Assembly: GCF_028688855.1 (NCBI RefSeq)
Contig: NZ_JAQTXI010000010.1
Coordinates: 88,732 to 152,731 of the forward strand
DNA length: 64,000 nt
DNA from: Neomegalonema sp.
GTDB lineage: Bacteria; Pseudomonadota; Alphaproteobacteria; Rhodobacterales; Rhodobacteraceae
Direction: 5' to 3'
How positions within the stretch are numbered: position 1 is the first letter of the stretch; every line of letters begins with the position of its first letter. The notes under the pieces are model-generated. The model was not told the DNA's origin. It made no database searches and saw only the letters and a program-made list of their open reading frames with translations. The position numbers and the translations under genes are program-made. Positions 18,316 to 28,162 of this stretch are shown here, piece after piece.

Positions 18316-18939
18316 ATGGAGTCGCGGCGCGAAGCCTGGGGCGGACCATGGCGCGAGGAGGGCGGCTTCAGGCTGCGCCTCGCCATGGGCGCGCTGACCG
18401 CTCTGGCGGGCGCCGCCCTCGGCGCTCTGACGGGAGTCGCGGCGGAATCCGGGCCTGAGGAGCTGCGCAAACTGGCGCTGGTCTCCGGTCTGGCGGGATT
18501 CGCCTCCGGGGTCCTGCTGTCCGGCGGCTTCGGGCGCGAGGGCGGACGAGGCTGGCTGCGCGCGCTCTGGAGCTTCCCGCTGGCGGTTCTTTTGGGCGCT
18601 CAATGCGTCGGGGTGGGATTCGCGGGCCTGCTCGGCCTCGGATTTTACGGGGGCCTGCCGGGCTTGAGCGGAGGCTTGCCGCTGGCGCTTGGGATGTTCT
18701 CCGTGGCGCTGATCTTCGGTCCGGCCTCCGCATGGCCTTTGCTCAAAGGCCTGGGCGCGGAGGGCGCGGTCATAACTCTGGGGATCTGGCTGATCCTCCA
18801 GATTCTGGCGATCCGCGCGCGGAGAAGCCTCGGGCCTCCCGCGCGCGACTCGGGATTCAGTGCCGGAAATGCCGCATTCCCGAAAAGACCATGGCGAGCC
18901 CCGCATCGTCGGCCGCCGCGATCACCTCGGCGTCCTTGA
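18316..18939 (+). CDS. Hypothetical membrane protein downstream of pcs
   Basis: The 207-residue protein has about five hydrophobic segments (about 22-43, 51-69, 83-110, 113-137, 148-166). I recognise no family. It starts four bases after the pcs stop, so it is probably co-transcribed. The final 27 codons overlap the 3' end of convergent purH and are Arg/Pro-rich ([17 protein letters not shown]). That tail may simply be read-through of the purH antisense, so the functional protein may effectively end near residue 180. Confidence 0.6.
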   Translation: MESRREAWGGPWREEGGFRLRLAMGALTALAGAALGALTGVAAESGPEELRKLALVSGLAGFASGVLLSGGFGREGGRGWLRALWSFPLAVLLGAQCVGVGFAGLLGLGFYGGLPGLSGGLPLALGMFSVALIFGPASAWPLLKGLGAEGAVITLGIWLILQILAIRARRSLGPPARDSGFSAGNAAFPKRPWRAPHRRPPRSPRRP

Positions 18940-20449
18940 CCGAGCCGCCCGGCTGGATCGCCGCCGTGGCGCCCGCCGCCGCCGCCGTCAGCAGGCCGTC
19001 GGGGAAGGGGAAGAAGGCGTCCGAAGCCACCACCGAGCCCCGGGTCGGGGCTTCGCTCAGGCCCAGAACCTCGGCCATGTCCTCGGCCTTGCGGGCGGCG
19101 ATGCGGGTCGAGTCCACGCGGCTCATCTGGCCCGCGCCCACGCCCACGGTCGCCTCGTTCTTCGCATAGACGATGGCGTTGGACTTCACATGTTTCGCCA
19201 CCCGCCAGGCGAAGAGCATGTCGCGCAATTCGGCCTCGGTGGGGGCGCGCTTCGTGACGATCTTCAGATCCGCGAGGATCAGGCGGCCCGAATCGCGGTT
19301 CTGACGCAGGAAGCCCCCCGCGACGGGCTTGTAGACCCAGCCCGGCGCGCTCGGATCGGGCAGGCTCCCGGCGATCAGCAGGCGCAGGTTCTTCTTCGCC
19401 GCGAAGACGGCCCGAGCCTCTGCATCCGCCTCGGGCGCGATGACGACCTCGGTGAAGATCCGGGTGATGGCCTCGGCGGCGGCGCGGTCCAGCGGACGAT
19501 TCACCGCCACCACTCCGCCGAAGGCCGAAGTGCGGTCGCAATCATGGGCGCGCTCATAGGCCTCGACCAGGCTGCCCCCCAGAGCCACGCCGCAGGGATT
19601 GGCGTGCTTGACGATCACGCAGGCCGGAGCTCCGCCCGCGAATTCCGCGACCAGCTCATAAGCGGCGTCGGCGTCGTTGAGGTTGTTGTAGGAGAGCTCC
19701 TTCCCCTGGATCAGCCGGGCCCGCGCCGCGCCGGGGCGCGTGTCGGCGGTGAGGTAGAGCGCCGCCCGCTGATGCGGATTCTCGCCATAGCGCAGGCTCT
19801 GCGCCAGCCGTCCGCCCAGAGCCGCGAAGCGCGGCGCCGGATCCTCGGGCCGGGCCGTCTCGGCCTCCAGCCAAGTGGCGATGGCCGCGTCATAGCTCGC
19901 GGTGCGGGCGAAGGCCTTGGCCGCCAGACGCCGACGCAGCGCCGCGCCGGTGCCGCCCAGAGCCTCCAGATCGGCGAGGATGGCGGCGTAATCCTCGGGC
20001 TCCACGGCCACGGCCACATGCGCATGGTTCTTGGCCGCGCCCCGGATCATCGCCGGGCCGCCCACGTCGATGTTCTCGACGCAGTCGTCGAAGCCCGCGC
20101 CGCTCTCCAGCGTGGCTTCGAAGGGGTAGAGGTTCACCGCCAGAAGGTCGATGGGGCCGATCTCGTGGGCCGCCATGCTGGCTTCATGCTCGGCGTTTCC
20201 GCGCAGGGCCAGAAGCCCGCCATGCACCTTGGGATGGAGCGTCTTGACGCGTCCGTCCATCATCTCGGGGAAGCCCGTGACCTCCGAGACGTCCCGCACG
20301 GGAATTCCGGCGGCGGCGAGCGCTCTGGCGGTGCCGCCCGTGGAAAGGATCTCGACGCCTCTGGCGACGAGGGCGCGGGCGAAATCCTCCAACCCGGATT
20401 TGTCGGAAACGGAGATCAGCGCGCGGCGCACAGGCGCGACGTCGGTCAT
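18857..20449 (-). CDS. purH: Bifunctional AICAR formyltransferase / IMP cyclohydrolase
   Basis: The 530-residue enzyme performs the last two steps of IMP synthesis. The N-terminal MGS-like IMP cyclohydrolase domain (about 1-195) contains [25 protein letters not shown] and [15 protein letters not shown]. The C-terminal AICARFT domain (about 200-530) contains [37 protein letters not shown] and [11 protein letters not shown] chose ATG 20449 ([13 protein letters not shown]) over an in-frame ATG 63 bp upstream. It follows the heparinase gene by 100 bp on the same strand, an arrangement I know from Rhodobacterales. Confidence 0.97.
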   Translation of the reverse strand: MTDVAPVRRALISVSDKSGLEDFARALVARGVEILSTGGTARALAAAGIPVRDVSEVTGFPEMMDGRVKTLHPKVHGGLLALRGNAEHEASMAAHEIGPIDLLAVNLYPFEATLESGAGFDDCVENIDVGGPAMIRGAAKNHAHVAVAVEPEDYAAILADLEALGGTGAALRRRLAAKAFARTASYDAAIATWLEAETARPEDPAPRFAALGGRLAQSLRYGENPHQRAALYLTADTRPGAARARLIQGKELSYNNLNDADAAYELVAEFAGGAPACVIVKHANPCGVALGGSLVEAYERAHDCDRTSAFGGVVAVNRPLDRAAAEAITRIFTEVVIAPEADAEARAVFAAKKNLRLLIAGSLPDPSAPGWVYKPVAGGFLRQNRDSGRLILADLKIVTKRAPTEAELRDMLFAWRVAKHVKSNAIVYAKNEATVGVGAGQMSRVDSTRIAARKAEDMAEVLGLSEAPTRGSVVASDAFFPFPDGLLTAAAAGATAAIQPGGSVKDAEVIAAADDAGLAMVFSGMRHFRH

Positions 20450-20549
20450 GATGGAGAAGCCCCCCGGCTGAGAATCGGCAAGTCGCGCCGGACAAAGCAT
20501 ATCGCGGCGCATCCGGCCAGAGGGCGAAGCGCCGCGCCGTCGCGGAAAT

Positions 20550-22358
20550 TCAGCCCCGGAAGGGCGGCGGCGGCAGAGCCAGAGCCTCTTCCGAGGGATC
20601 GGCGGCCCAACGCATGTCCACGGGGGTGAAGTCGCGCGGCGAGGCTCCGCCCTCCAGAGCGCGCCGGAAGCTCCACTTCACCTGAGACGAGGGGCCGCGC
20701 GCCTCGGCGTAGACCGCGATCTGGCGCGTGGGACGCGGCGCGGCGGCGCGTCCGATATAGACGCTGTCCTCGATCTCCAGCCGCCCGCCGAGCTGGCGCA
20801 TCACCCAGGCGTCGCCGCTGGGCAGAGCCAGAAGCGCGAAACGCCGCTCGGGGTCGAGCTCGCTCTCGACCTCGGGATGCAGATGGAAGCGGATCACGAA
20901 GGGGATCTTCTCGCGGCGCGAGACGTGGCGGGAATCGTCGGGACGCAGCAAGGTGTCCTCGCCGCGCAGATCGGCGCCGTCCGCCGCCAGGAAGAGCCGC
21001 CGGTAATGCAGATAGCCGAAGCGGTCCAGATAGCCGTCATGGCCGCCCAACGCCCAGGAGCCTTCGGATTCGTCGCGGCGTTCGTTCTCCATGCGGCTCG
21101 GGCCGGAGACGATCAGGCGCTTGTGTTCGTTCTCGCCGGGCGAGAAGGTCACGGGCGAGGCTTCGTCGAGACAGAGCGTCGAATGGGCCGCGGCGCCCCG
21201 GCAGGCGATGTCCCATTGCGGATCCATATGCGCGCCCGAGCCGCAATTGACCACCATCCGCCGACGCCCCACGCCGATCTCGATGGCGAGCGTCCCGCCG
21301 TGGGCTTCGGCGGAGGCGGGGCCGCGCGGAGGAGCTCCCGTGTCGAAGAGGATGGCCGTGCGTCCGCGCGCGAGCCTCTGGAAGCCGCTCTCGATGGCGC
21401 GGGGCGGAGCGGGCGAATTCACCCCCGAAGCCGCGAGCACGCGATCCATGCGGCCGTCGCTTTCCTCGCGGGCGCCGTTGAACAGCCCGAGCCCGCCGTC
21501 CGCCTGGCGATAGAGCCGCAGGATGGGCGTCATGCGCTGGATGGCGTCCACGAGGGCGGGGGGAATCTCGCGCCGGGCGGTCAGCAGATTGGCGCGGAGT
21601 TGAATCAGCTTCTCCAGCAGGTCCAGCGCCTCGCCCGGATTGCGCGAGACCGGCCCGCCGTCCGGCAGAAGGGCCAGATCCAGCGCCTCCTCCAGATGGG
21701 CCAGGCCGTCGGCGTAAAGCTCGCCGTGGCTCTCCAGCCCGAGCCCCGCCGTCGCCAGCCCGATCGCCGCCCGCACCCGACGCGCCGGAACGCGCTCGTC
21801 GCGCAGGGCCCGCCGCAGGAAGCGCGCCTGAGCCGCCAGATTCCGGAAGACCGCGCTCCGGTAGACCATCTCGGCGTTTTCGGTCAGCAATGCGCCATGG
21901 AGGATCCAGGACGCCACCCGGTCGCCGAGCACCGCAGGCCGCCAGCCCACCGCATCCCAGGAGCTCGCCCGCTGAAGCCAGGTCTCGACGATCCGCCGCG
22001 CCGCCGCCCGCGCCGGAGCCCCGTCCACGGCCCGGAAGTCGTTCAGCCAGCCGAAGCCGTGCAGGGCCTCGGCCCAGAGCTCGCCCGGCGGAGATTGCGC
22101 CCAGGGGTCGGCGTCGAGCGCCTTCACCGAAACGCCCTCGGCGTGGAAGATCCCTTCGGCCATGCGCTCGGCGCGCTCGGGCCATCCGGCGCGGATGGGC
22201 TCGAAGCGATGCAGGAAATGGTCGGGCAGGGGGCCGTTCTCGGCCAGGCGCCGCGCGGAGACTCCGCGCCACCAGCCGCGCGCGCCGTCGAAGCCGCGGG
22301 CGAGACGGCGCGCGACGGCTCCGGAAGCCCGCGCGCTCTTGTCGTTCGGGCTGCTCAT
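20550..22358 (-). CDS. Heparinase II/III family protein
   Basis: The 602-residue protein has an N-terminal alpha/alpha toroid-like helical region (about 60-330, with [16 protein letters not shown] and [16 protein letters not shown]) and a C-terminal beta-sandwich (about 335-590) containing the heparinase II/III repeat [11 protein letters not shown] and [18 protein letters not shown]. Family members include polysaccharide lyases, but the alphaproteobacterial protein encoded between rsmB and purH has no established substrate. There is no signal peptide at the N-terminus (Ser/Arg-rich), so a cytoplasmic or non-classical location is likely. Spacing to rsmB upstream is 99 bp. Confidence 0.87.
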   Translation of the reverse strand: MSSPNDKSARASGAVARRLARGFDGARGWWRGVSARRLAENGPLPDHFLHRFEPIRAGWPERAERMAEGIFHAEGVSVKALDADPWAQSPPGELWAEALHGFGWLNDFRAVDGAPARAAARRIVETWLQRASSWDAVGWRPAVLGDRVASWILHGALLTENAEMVYRSAVFRNLAAQARFLRRALRDERVPARRVRAAIGLATAGLGLESHGELYADGLAHLEEALDLALLPDGGPVSRNPGEALDLLEKLIQLRANLLTARREIPPALVDAIQRMTPILRLYRQADGGLGLFNGAREESDGRMDRVLAASGVNSPAPPRAIESGFQRLARGRTAILFDTGAPPRGPASAEAHGGTLAIEIGVGRRRMVVNCGSGAHMDPQWDIACRGAAAHSTLCLDEASPVTFSPGENEHKRLIVSGPSRMENERRDESEGSWALGGHDGYLDRFGYLHYRRLFLAADGADLRGEDTLLRPDDSRHVSRREKIPFVIRFHLHPEVESELDPERRFALLALPSGDAWVMRQLGGRLEIEDSVYIGRAAAPRPTRQIAVYAEARGPSSQVKWSFRRALEGGASPRDFTPVDMRWAADPSEEALALPPPPFRG

Positions 22359-22457
22359 GCGCCTGCGCTCCCCCCCATGCCGGTCCCGTTCCGATGGTTA
22401 AAGCCTTGGAAGACTTAGGCCAGAGCTTCGGAATTGTCACGCGGGGAATGTCTCTCC

Positions 22458-23765
22458 TCAGGCGGGCGCCTTGCGCATCAGGCTCGCGTGGAAGCCGTCC
22501 ATCCCCCCGATCTCCGGCCAGAGGTCGGGCCGCGTGGAGAGCGCTCCGGAGGCGTCGAGAAGCTCCGGCGGGACCGCTCCGGCGGGCGGCGCCTCGCGGC
22601 GCAGATCCGGGCGGGCCTTGAGCAGCGAGGTCACCCGCTGCGGCCCCTCCTCGGGCCAGAGCGAGCAGACCGCATAGACCATCGCGCCCCCCGGCCTGAG
22701 CCATTCGGCGGCCCGGCGCAGGAGCCGGTCCTGAACCAGCGCGAGGCCCTTCTCGGGCCCGCCCGACTTCGCCCCCCGCAGATGCGGAAGATCCGGATGA
22801 CGCCGGATGGTGCCGCTGGCCGAACAGGGCGCGTCGATGAGGATCGCGTCGTAGGAGGATGATTCGGCGCCCCAGTCGAGGGCGTCCGCCACGACGAGCT
22901 CCGCCTTGAGCCCCGTGCGGAGGAGATTCTCGCTCAGGCGCTCCATCCGCTCTGCGGAGACGTCCAGCGCCGTGACCTCGGCGCCCGCCGCCGCGAGCTG
23001 GAGCGTCTTGCCGCCCGGCGCCGCGCAGAGATCCAGCACCCGCAGGCCCCGCACATCCCCGAGCATCCGCGCGGGAAGGGCGGCGGCGGCGTCCTGAGCC
23101 CACCATGCGCCCTCGGCGAAGCCTGGCAGGGCCGTCACGGCGCCCTGAGGCTGAAGCCGCAGCGAGGCGCCGCCCGGAGTCCGCTGCGCGCCGAGCTTCT
23201 CGGCCCAGAGCGCCGCTTCGGCGGGATCGCGCGGCGTGAGGTCCAGAGGCGCCCCCGCCCGATGGGCCGCGAGGATCGCCAGAGTCCCGGCCGCGCCGAA
23301 ATTCCCCTTCAGACGCCTGATCAGCCAGTCGGGGGCGTTGAGTTCGGGATCAAGCTCCGCGAAGGCCTCCGGCCCGACCTCGGAGACCCGGCGCAGCACC
23401 GCGTTGACCAGAGGCGCCAGAGCCCGCGCCGAACTCCCCTTCGCCAGACGCACCGCGCAATCCACGGCGGCGTGCGGCGCGCCCTTCAGAACCAGAAGCT
23501 CCGCCGCGCCGCAGAGCAGGATGGCCCCCGCGCGCCCTTCCGGCGGCTTGGGCAGGAAGGTCGCGAGCGCCACCTGAAGCCGTCCGAATTCGCGCAGGGC
23601 GGCGTAGGTCAGGGCGCGGGCGAAGCCGGCGTCGCGCGCGGACAGGCCTTCGGCGTAGGCCCAGAGCTCGTCGAGGCGTCGGCCGTCGGCCAGCACGCCT
23701 TCGAGGATCTGGACGGCGGCGGCCCGGGCGGGCAGACCCGCCTGAGGAATCGTTCCGGATGTCAT
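22458..23765 (-). CDS. rsmB: 16S rRNA m5C967 methyltransferase
   Basis: The 435-residue protein has an N-terminal NusB-like domain (about 10-140, RAAAVQILEGVL... ARALTYAALREFGRL... NAVLRRV) and a C-terminal SAM methyltransferase domain. Key motifs are LDLCAAPGGKTLQLAAAG, IDAPCSASGTIRRHPD (first catalytic Cys) and VYAVCSLWPEEG (second Cys). The NusB-like domain plus DAPCSASGTIRRHPD identifies RsmB rather than RsmF. ATG 23765 overlaps the M50 protease stop (23762), implying translational coupling. Confidence 0.93.
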   Translation of the reverse strand: MTSGTIPQAGLPARAAAVQILEGVLADGRRLDELWAYAEGLSARDAGFARALTYAALREFGRLQVALATFLPKPPEGRAGAILLCGAAELLVLKGAPHAAVDCAVRLAKGSSARALAPLVNAVLRRVSEVGPEAFAELDPELNAPDWLIRRLKGNFGAAGTLAILAAHRAGAPLDLTPRDPAEAALWAEKLGAQRTPGGASLRLQPQGAVTALPGFAEGAWWAQDAAAALPARMLGDVRGLRVLDLCAAPGGKTLQLAAAGAEVTALDVSAERMERLSENLLRTGLKAELVVADALDWGAESSSYDAILIDAPCSASGTIRRHPDLPHLRGAKSGGPEKGLALVQDRLLRRAAEWLRPGGAMVYAVCSLWPEEGPQRVTSLLKARPDLRREAPPAGAVPPELLDASGALSTRPDLWPEIGGMDGFHASLMRKAPA

Positions 23766-24484
23766 GACAGGGAGTCCAGACCGGTGAAGCTGGCGATGAA
23801 GGGCCAGCCCGCCAGACCGTGAGCGCCCAGCGTGGTGAAATAGGCGACCGCTCCGAGCCAGCGCTCCCGAGGGGTCAGCAGGCGCATGGCGGCCTCGTCG
23901 GCTTCGGCTTCGAAGCGGATCAGGGCCATCACCTGCAGGCTTGCGAAGATGCTGATGACGAACAGGCCCTTGACCGCCGCCAGAATCACGAGAAGTCCGC
24001 CGCTGGCGATCAGGATGTTGCGCGCCAGACCCGGCGGCGCCCATCCGGCCAGCATGGCCCGCAGCACATGCGAGCCGTCCAGAGGCCAGAGCGGCAGCAG
24101 GTTCACCGCATTGAGCATGCCGATGGTCAGGATGGCGTAGCTCAGGAGCCAGCCCTCCCAGCTGCCCACCGGGACCATCGCCCGCGCGAGCAGGCAGAGG
24201 ACCAGAAGGATCAGGCTGAAGCCCGGCCCCATCAGCGCGATGTAGAGCCTTTCGACCTGACTGCGCGTCGGGGCGCCCGACCAGGCCACCGCGCCGAGAA
24301 AGGGAATGAAGCGCCAGCGCACGCGCTTGTGTCCGGCGTGGCGGAAGGCGAGCACATGCCCGTATTCATGCCAGCCCAGAGCGAACATGAAGATGAGGGC
24401 CAGCTCCCAGCTCCCCGTCCACATCATGACGACGGCGAAGAACAGGGCGGCGAGTATGAGGTCGTTGCGGGTTTCCTGGCGCAT
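23762..24484 (-). CDS. M50-family membrane metalloprotease (site-2 protease type)
   Basis: The 240-residue membrane protein has about six membrane segments. The zinc-binding HEYGH (an HExxH form) lies in ALGWHEYGHVLAFRHAGH (about 36-53), and the second M50 motif is NLLPLWPLDGSH (about 127-138). No PDZ domain is present. Site-2 proteases cut substrates inside the membrane; the substrate is unknown, and coupling to rsmB says nothing clear about it. Start at 24484 has upstream sequence free of other genes. Confidence 0.85.
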   Translation of the reverse strand: MRQETRNDLILAALFFAVVMMWTGSWELALIFMFALGWHEYGHVLAFRHAGHKRVRWRFIPFLGAVAWSGAPTRSQVERLYIALMGPGFSLILLVLCLLARAMVPVGSWEGWLLSYAILTIGMLNAVNLLPLWPLDGSHVLRAMLAGWAPPGLARNILIASGGLLVILAAVKGLFVISIFASLQVMALIRFEAEADEAAMRLLTPRERWLGAVAYFTTLGAHGLAGWPFIASFTGLDSLS

Positions 24485-24498
24485 GGGCGCCGCTCATA

Positions 24499-24519
24499 GC
24501 GCCTTTCGGCGAAAGGCGC
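24499..24519 (-). terminator. Perfect hairpin downstream of the 424-residue membrane-protein gene
   Basis: A 9-bp stem GCGCCTTTC / GAAAGGCGC with a GGC loop lies 46 bp after the stop of the upstream minus-strand gene and just before the M50 gene start. There is no T-tract. The same GCGCCTTTCGGCG core recurs about 31 bp to the right. Confidence 0.4.
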
Positions 24520-24564
24520 CATGGCCTTCGCGCCTTTCGGCGGAAGCGCGCCTCCGCGGGGAGC

Positions 24565-25839
24565 TCAGGCCTGGGGCGCCGGATCCGCGAAGGCCGGACG
24601 CGCGGAAGGGATCTCCAGCGGCGCGTCCAGCCGCGGAGGAGAGGCCGCCGTCAGGCGGGCGGGCTCCGGCGCCGCGCGCGGAGCAGGCCGCGCGGAGGAA
24701 GGCGGAGCAGGACGCGGAGCAGGGCGCGGATCGGGCCTGACTCCGGCGAGGAAGGCCCTCACGAAGCCCTTGAGCCCCCACCAGACCAGCCGCAGGCTCG
24801 CGCGGAGCAGATCCCGCGCCACCAGCAGGATCTGGAAGATCCCCGCGATCACCGCGAAGATGGCGCTGGCGATCTTCCAGGCGCCGCGCATGACGATCTT
24901 CGTTCCGCGCAGGGCGCCCTTGCCGAGCACCCGCATCACGGGCGCGGAATCCGCCCTGAGCGCCCGGGCGGCGCGGGCGCCGTCGGCCACGTCGTCGGCG
25001 CTGTCGCTGATCTTCAGGACCTGCCGCGTCGCGCGCCAGCCCCCGACGTCGTAGACCGCCTTCAGATCGCCCATGGGACGCGTCAGGCGGCCGAGGCCGT
25101 CCGCGCGCAGGAGGCCGCCCGCCTCCTCGACGCGCCCCCCCCGGCGCAGACGGCCGAGGTCCACCGCCTCGCCCACCGCGACCCGCAGTTCGCGCGCCAG
25201 AGGCCCCGAGAGCAGTCCCGACCGCGCCGCCGACTTGGCCACCGAGACTCCGGTCTTGGCGGGCGCCGTGGCGCCGAGGCTGACCAGCATCCCCGCCTCC
25301 AGAGCCAGCCCCACCGCCGCCAGACCCACGATCAGATCATTGGGGTTCTCCTTCGGGAGTTCGCGCGCCAGATCCCGCACGTCGCCGACCACCGAGAAAT
25401 CCGAGATCACCGCGCAGCCGATCCCCGCCGCGCCTTCTCCGGCGCCGAGGATGAAGCCGCGTCCGCAGTCATAGGCCGTGCGGCGGGCCTGAGCCAGGCG
25501 GGTGGTCTCGGCGGCGAGCCGGTCGAGCTGGCGCTGAGGCAGCGTCACGCCCGCGAGATCCGCCGCCTCCTTGAGCAGGAGCGCGTCGTCGATCTCTCCG
25601 GCGGCCAGGGCGGCGTCCATGTCGAGGATCAGCCTTTCGGGCGTGGCCTCGGTCTGGAAGGCCTCCATCAGGCCCTGACGGAGCAGGACCTCCGGAGAGC
25701 GCTCCGAGAGCAGGATGGGCGCGCCCCAGTTCACCAGACTCAGGGCCGCGAGCAATTGTCCGCTCCGCCAGAGGAAGGCGGGGAGCAGGCTCTTGCGCGA
25801 TCTCCGCGCGGCGGTCGAGGAGGCTGTCGGGCGCGTCAT
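24565..25839 (-). CDS. Hypothetical multi-pass membrane protein
   Basis: The 424-residue frame has codon use like the core genome. There is a basic N-terminus followed by one hydrophobic segment (about 20-45) and a helical region with many Leu/Ala. Hydrophobic stretches follow near 165-190 (DLIVGLAAVGLALEAGMLVSLG) and near 315-345 (KIASAIFAVIAGIFQILLVA), then a Pro/Ala/Arg-rich C-terminal tail of about 65 residues. I recognise no family or catalytic motif. It may be a membrane-shaping or chaperone-type protein, but that is speculation. Confidence 0.55.
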   Translation of the reverse strand: MTRPTASSTAARRSRKSLLPAFLWRSGQLLAALSLVNWGAPILLSERSPEVLLRQGLMEAFQTEATPERLILDMDAALAAGEIDDALLLKEAADLAGVTLPQRQLDRLAAETTRLAQARRTAYDCGRGFILGAGEGAAGIGCAVISDFSVVGDVRDLARELPKENPNDLIVGLAAVGLALEAGMLVSLGATAPAKTGVSVAKSAARSGLLSGPLARELRVAVGEAVDLGRLRRGGRVEEAGGLLRADGLGRLTRPMGDLKAVYDVGGWRATRQVLKISDSADDVADGARAARALRADSAPVMRVLGKGALRGTKIVMRGAWKIASAIFAVIAGIFQILLVARDLLRASLRLVWWGLKGFVRAFLAGVRPDPRPAPRPAPPSSARPAPRAAPEPARLTAASPPRLDAPLEIPSARPAFADPAPQA

Positions 25840-25901
25840 GAGGCCTCACATGGCGCCCGCCCCCACAGGGCGCAAGATCGCTTCGTGAGCGGACGACGCC
25901 G

Positions 25902-25929
25902 AAAAAAAGCCGCAGCGAAGCTGCGGCTT
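25902..25929 (-). terminator. Rho-independent terminator downstream of recG
   Basis: A perfect 10-bp stem AAGCCGCAGC / GCTGCGGCTT with a GAA loop is followed on the minus strand by a run of seven T (complement of A 25902-25908). It is 140 bp after the recG stop and is the clearest intrinsic terminator in the core region. Confidence 0.85.
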
Positions 25930-26068
25930 GAAAGTCTTTCGGCCTTTCCGGAGATGATGGGACGAATCCCGAAGCGGCGGCGGGCCGCCTGTCTGCGTCT
26001 CCTGAGGGGCGCAGACCTCCGGATGGTGAAGAATCGGAAAGGATTCGTCAAGGGATTCCTGCCTCTCC

Positions 26069-28162
26069 TTACGCGGAAGAGAGGTACTTCACGGCTTCGT
26101 CACGTCTCATCAGGTGCAGGAGAATCCGCAGCGCCCGACCGCGTTCCGAGGCCAGATCCGGCGTGAGCGTCATGATCAGGCGGGCGTCGTCGCGGGCCAC
26201 GGCGAGAAGGTCGTCATGGGCCTCCGGCGCGGCGTAGCGGAAGGCCGGAAGCCCCGCCTGCTTCACCCCCAGAAGATCCCCCGCGCCGCGCAATTTCAGG
26301 TCGGTTTCGGCGATGAGGAAGCCGTCTTCGCTTTCGCGCAGGGTCTCCAGCCTCTTGCGCGCCGTCTCGCCGAGCGGGCCCGGCGCATGGAGCAGCAGGC
26401 AGGCCGAGCTTTCCGCGCCGCGTCCCACCCGGCCCCGCAGCTGGTGCAGCTGCGCGAGGCCGAAACGCTCCGCCTGCTCGATCACCATGACGCTGGCCTC
26501 GGGCACGTCCACGCCGACCTCGACCACCGTGGTGGCGACCAGGATCTGCGTCTCGCCGCGCTGGAAGCGGGACATGGCCTCGTCCTTCTCGGCGCCGGAC
26601 ATGCGCCCGTGGACCAGCCCCACGCGCTCCTCGCCGAAGAGCCCCGCCAGAGCCCGACGCCGCGCCTCGGCGGCGGGCAGGTCGGAGGCGGCGGATTCCT
26701 CCACCAGAGGACAGATCCAGTAGGCCCGTCGTCCCGCGGCCAGAGCCCGCCCGAGGGCGTCGGCCACCTCGTCGTAACGCGCCATGGAGATCAGCCGCGT
26801 GACGATGGGCTTGCGCCCCGGCGGCTTCTCGTCGAGGACGGAGAAATCCATGTCGCCATGCGACATCAGCGCGAGGCTGCGCGGAATGGGCGTGGCGGTC
26901 ATGGTCAGGATGTCGACGCCATGGCCCTTGGCGGCCAGCTCCATGCGCTGATTGACGCCGAAGCGGTGCTGTTCGTCCACCACCGCGAGCCGCAGATCCC
27001 TGAACCCCACCTCGCCCTGAAACAGCGCATGGGTGCCGACCAGGAGATGGATCTCGCCCGAGGCCAGATCCTCCAGCAATTTCGCGCGGGCCTTGCCCTT
27101 GTCGCGGCCGGTGAGCACCTCCAGACGCAGGCCCGCCCGCGCCGCCAGAGGCGCGAGCCGCTCGGCGTGCTGGCGCGCGAGGATCTCCGTGGGGGCCATG
27201 AGGGCGGCCTGTCCGCCCGATTCCACCGCGATGAGCATCGCCATCAGCGCCACGAGGGTCTTGCCTGCGCCCACGTCGCCTTGCAGCAGCCGCAGCATGC
27301 GGTTTTCCGAAGCCATGTCGGCTTCGATCTCGGCGATGGCGCGGGTCTGGGCGCCGGTCGGGCCGAAGGGCAGAGCCGCCCAGACCTTCGCCCGCAGGCT
27401 TCCGTCGCCGGGATTGGAGAATCCCCGCCGTTTCTGGCGCATCTGGGCCCGCATCAGCGCGAGCGCCAGTTGATGGGACAGCATCTCGTCATAGGCGAGG
27501 CGTCGCCGCGCGGGGGATGAGGGATCGAGATCGGCGCGGCTCGCGGGCTGATGGATCGAGGCGACCGCCTCCAGCCAGCCGGGCCAGTTCTCGCGGGCCT
27601 TCAGGGGGGCGTCGAGCCATTCCGGCAGGTCGGGCGCCTGAGCCAGAGCCTTGGCCACGGCGTTGGCGATGGTGCGCGGCGCGAGGCCTCCCGCCGTGGG
27701 ATAGGTCGGTTCGAAGGCCGGGAGCCTCCCGGCTTCCTCGGGCGGGAGCATGTGCTCCGGATGGACGATCTGGATCGTTCCGTCGAAATCCTCGCGCTTG
27801 CCGGAGACGATCCGGGTCGCGCCGACGGGAAGCTGCTTCTGGAGATGCTGCGGATTGGGATGGAAGAAGACGAGGCTCACCGGAGTCCCCGCCATGTCCT
27901 CGGCCTCGACCCGCCAGGGCATGTTCTGCCGGACGGGATTGCGATGACGCAGGATCTTGAGTTCAAGCGTCATCACCGCGCCGGGGACGGACTGGCTCGC
28001 GTCGGGCAGGATCCGGCGATCCACGCCGCCCGTCGGCAGGATCCCCAGCATGTCCCCGACGCTGCGCGCGCCGAGCTTCTCGAGTCCGGCGGCGGTCTTG
28101 GGCCCGACGCCTTCGAGACTCTGGGGTTCGGCGAAGAGCGGATAGAGGATCTCAGGGCGCAT
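26069..28162 (-). CDS. recG: ATP-dependent DNA helicase RecG
   Basis: The 697-residue superfamily-2 helicase remodels stalled replication forks and Holliday junctions. It has an N-terminal wedge/OB region (about 1-230), then helicase motifs: Walker A LLQGDVGAGKTLVAL, DEQH box in LAVVDEQHRFGVNQR, motif III TMTATPIPRSLA, and motifs V-VI IEQAERFGLAQLHQLRGRVGRG. I chose ATG 28162 (MRPEILYPLF) over one 36 bp upstream. The start overlaps the flavoprotein stop by 11 bp, so the two share an operon. Confidence 0.96.
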   Translation of the reverse strand: MRPEILYPLFAEPQSLEGVGPKTAAGLEKLGARSVGDMLGILPTGGVDRRILPDASQSVPGAVMTLELKILRHRNPVRQNMPWRVEAEDMAGTPVSLVFFHPNPQHLQKQLPVGATRIVSGKREDFDGTIQIVHPEHMLPPEEAGRLPAFEPTYPTAGGLAPRTIANAVAKALAQAPDLPEWLDAPLKARENWPGWLEAVASIHQPASRADLDPSSPARRRLAYDEMLSHQLALALMRAQMRQKRRGFSNPGDGSLRAKVWAALPFGPTGAQTRAIAEIEADMASENRMLRLLQGDVGAGKTLVALMAMLIAVESGGQAALMAPTEILARQHAERLAPLAARAGLRLEVLTGRDKGKARAKLLEDLASGEIHLLVGTHALFQGEVGFRDLRLAVVDEQHRFGVNQRMELAAKGHGVDILTMTATPIPRSLALMSHGDMDFSVLDEKPPGRKPIVTRLISMARYDEVADALGRALAAGRRAYWICPLVEESAASDLPAAEARRRALAGLFGEERVGLVHGRMSGAEKDEAMSRFQRGETQILVATTVVEVGVDVPEASVMVIEQAERFGLAQLHQLRGRVGRGAESSACLLLHAPGPLGETARKRLETLRESEDGFLIAETDLKLRGAGDLLGVKQAGLPAFRYAAPEAHDDLLAVARDDARLIMTLTPDLASERGRALRILLHLMRRDEAVKYLSSA

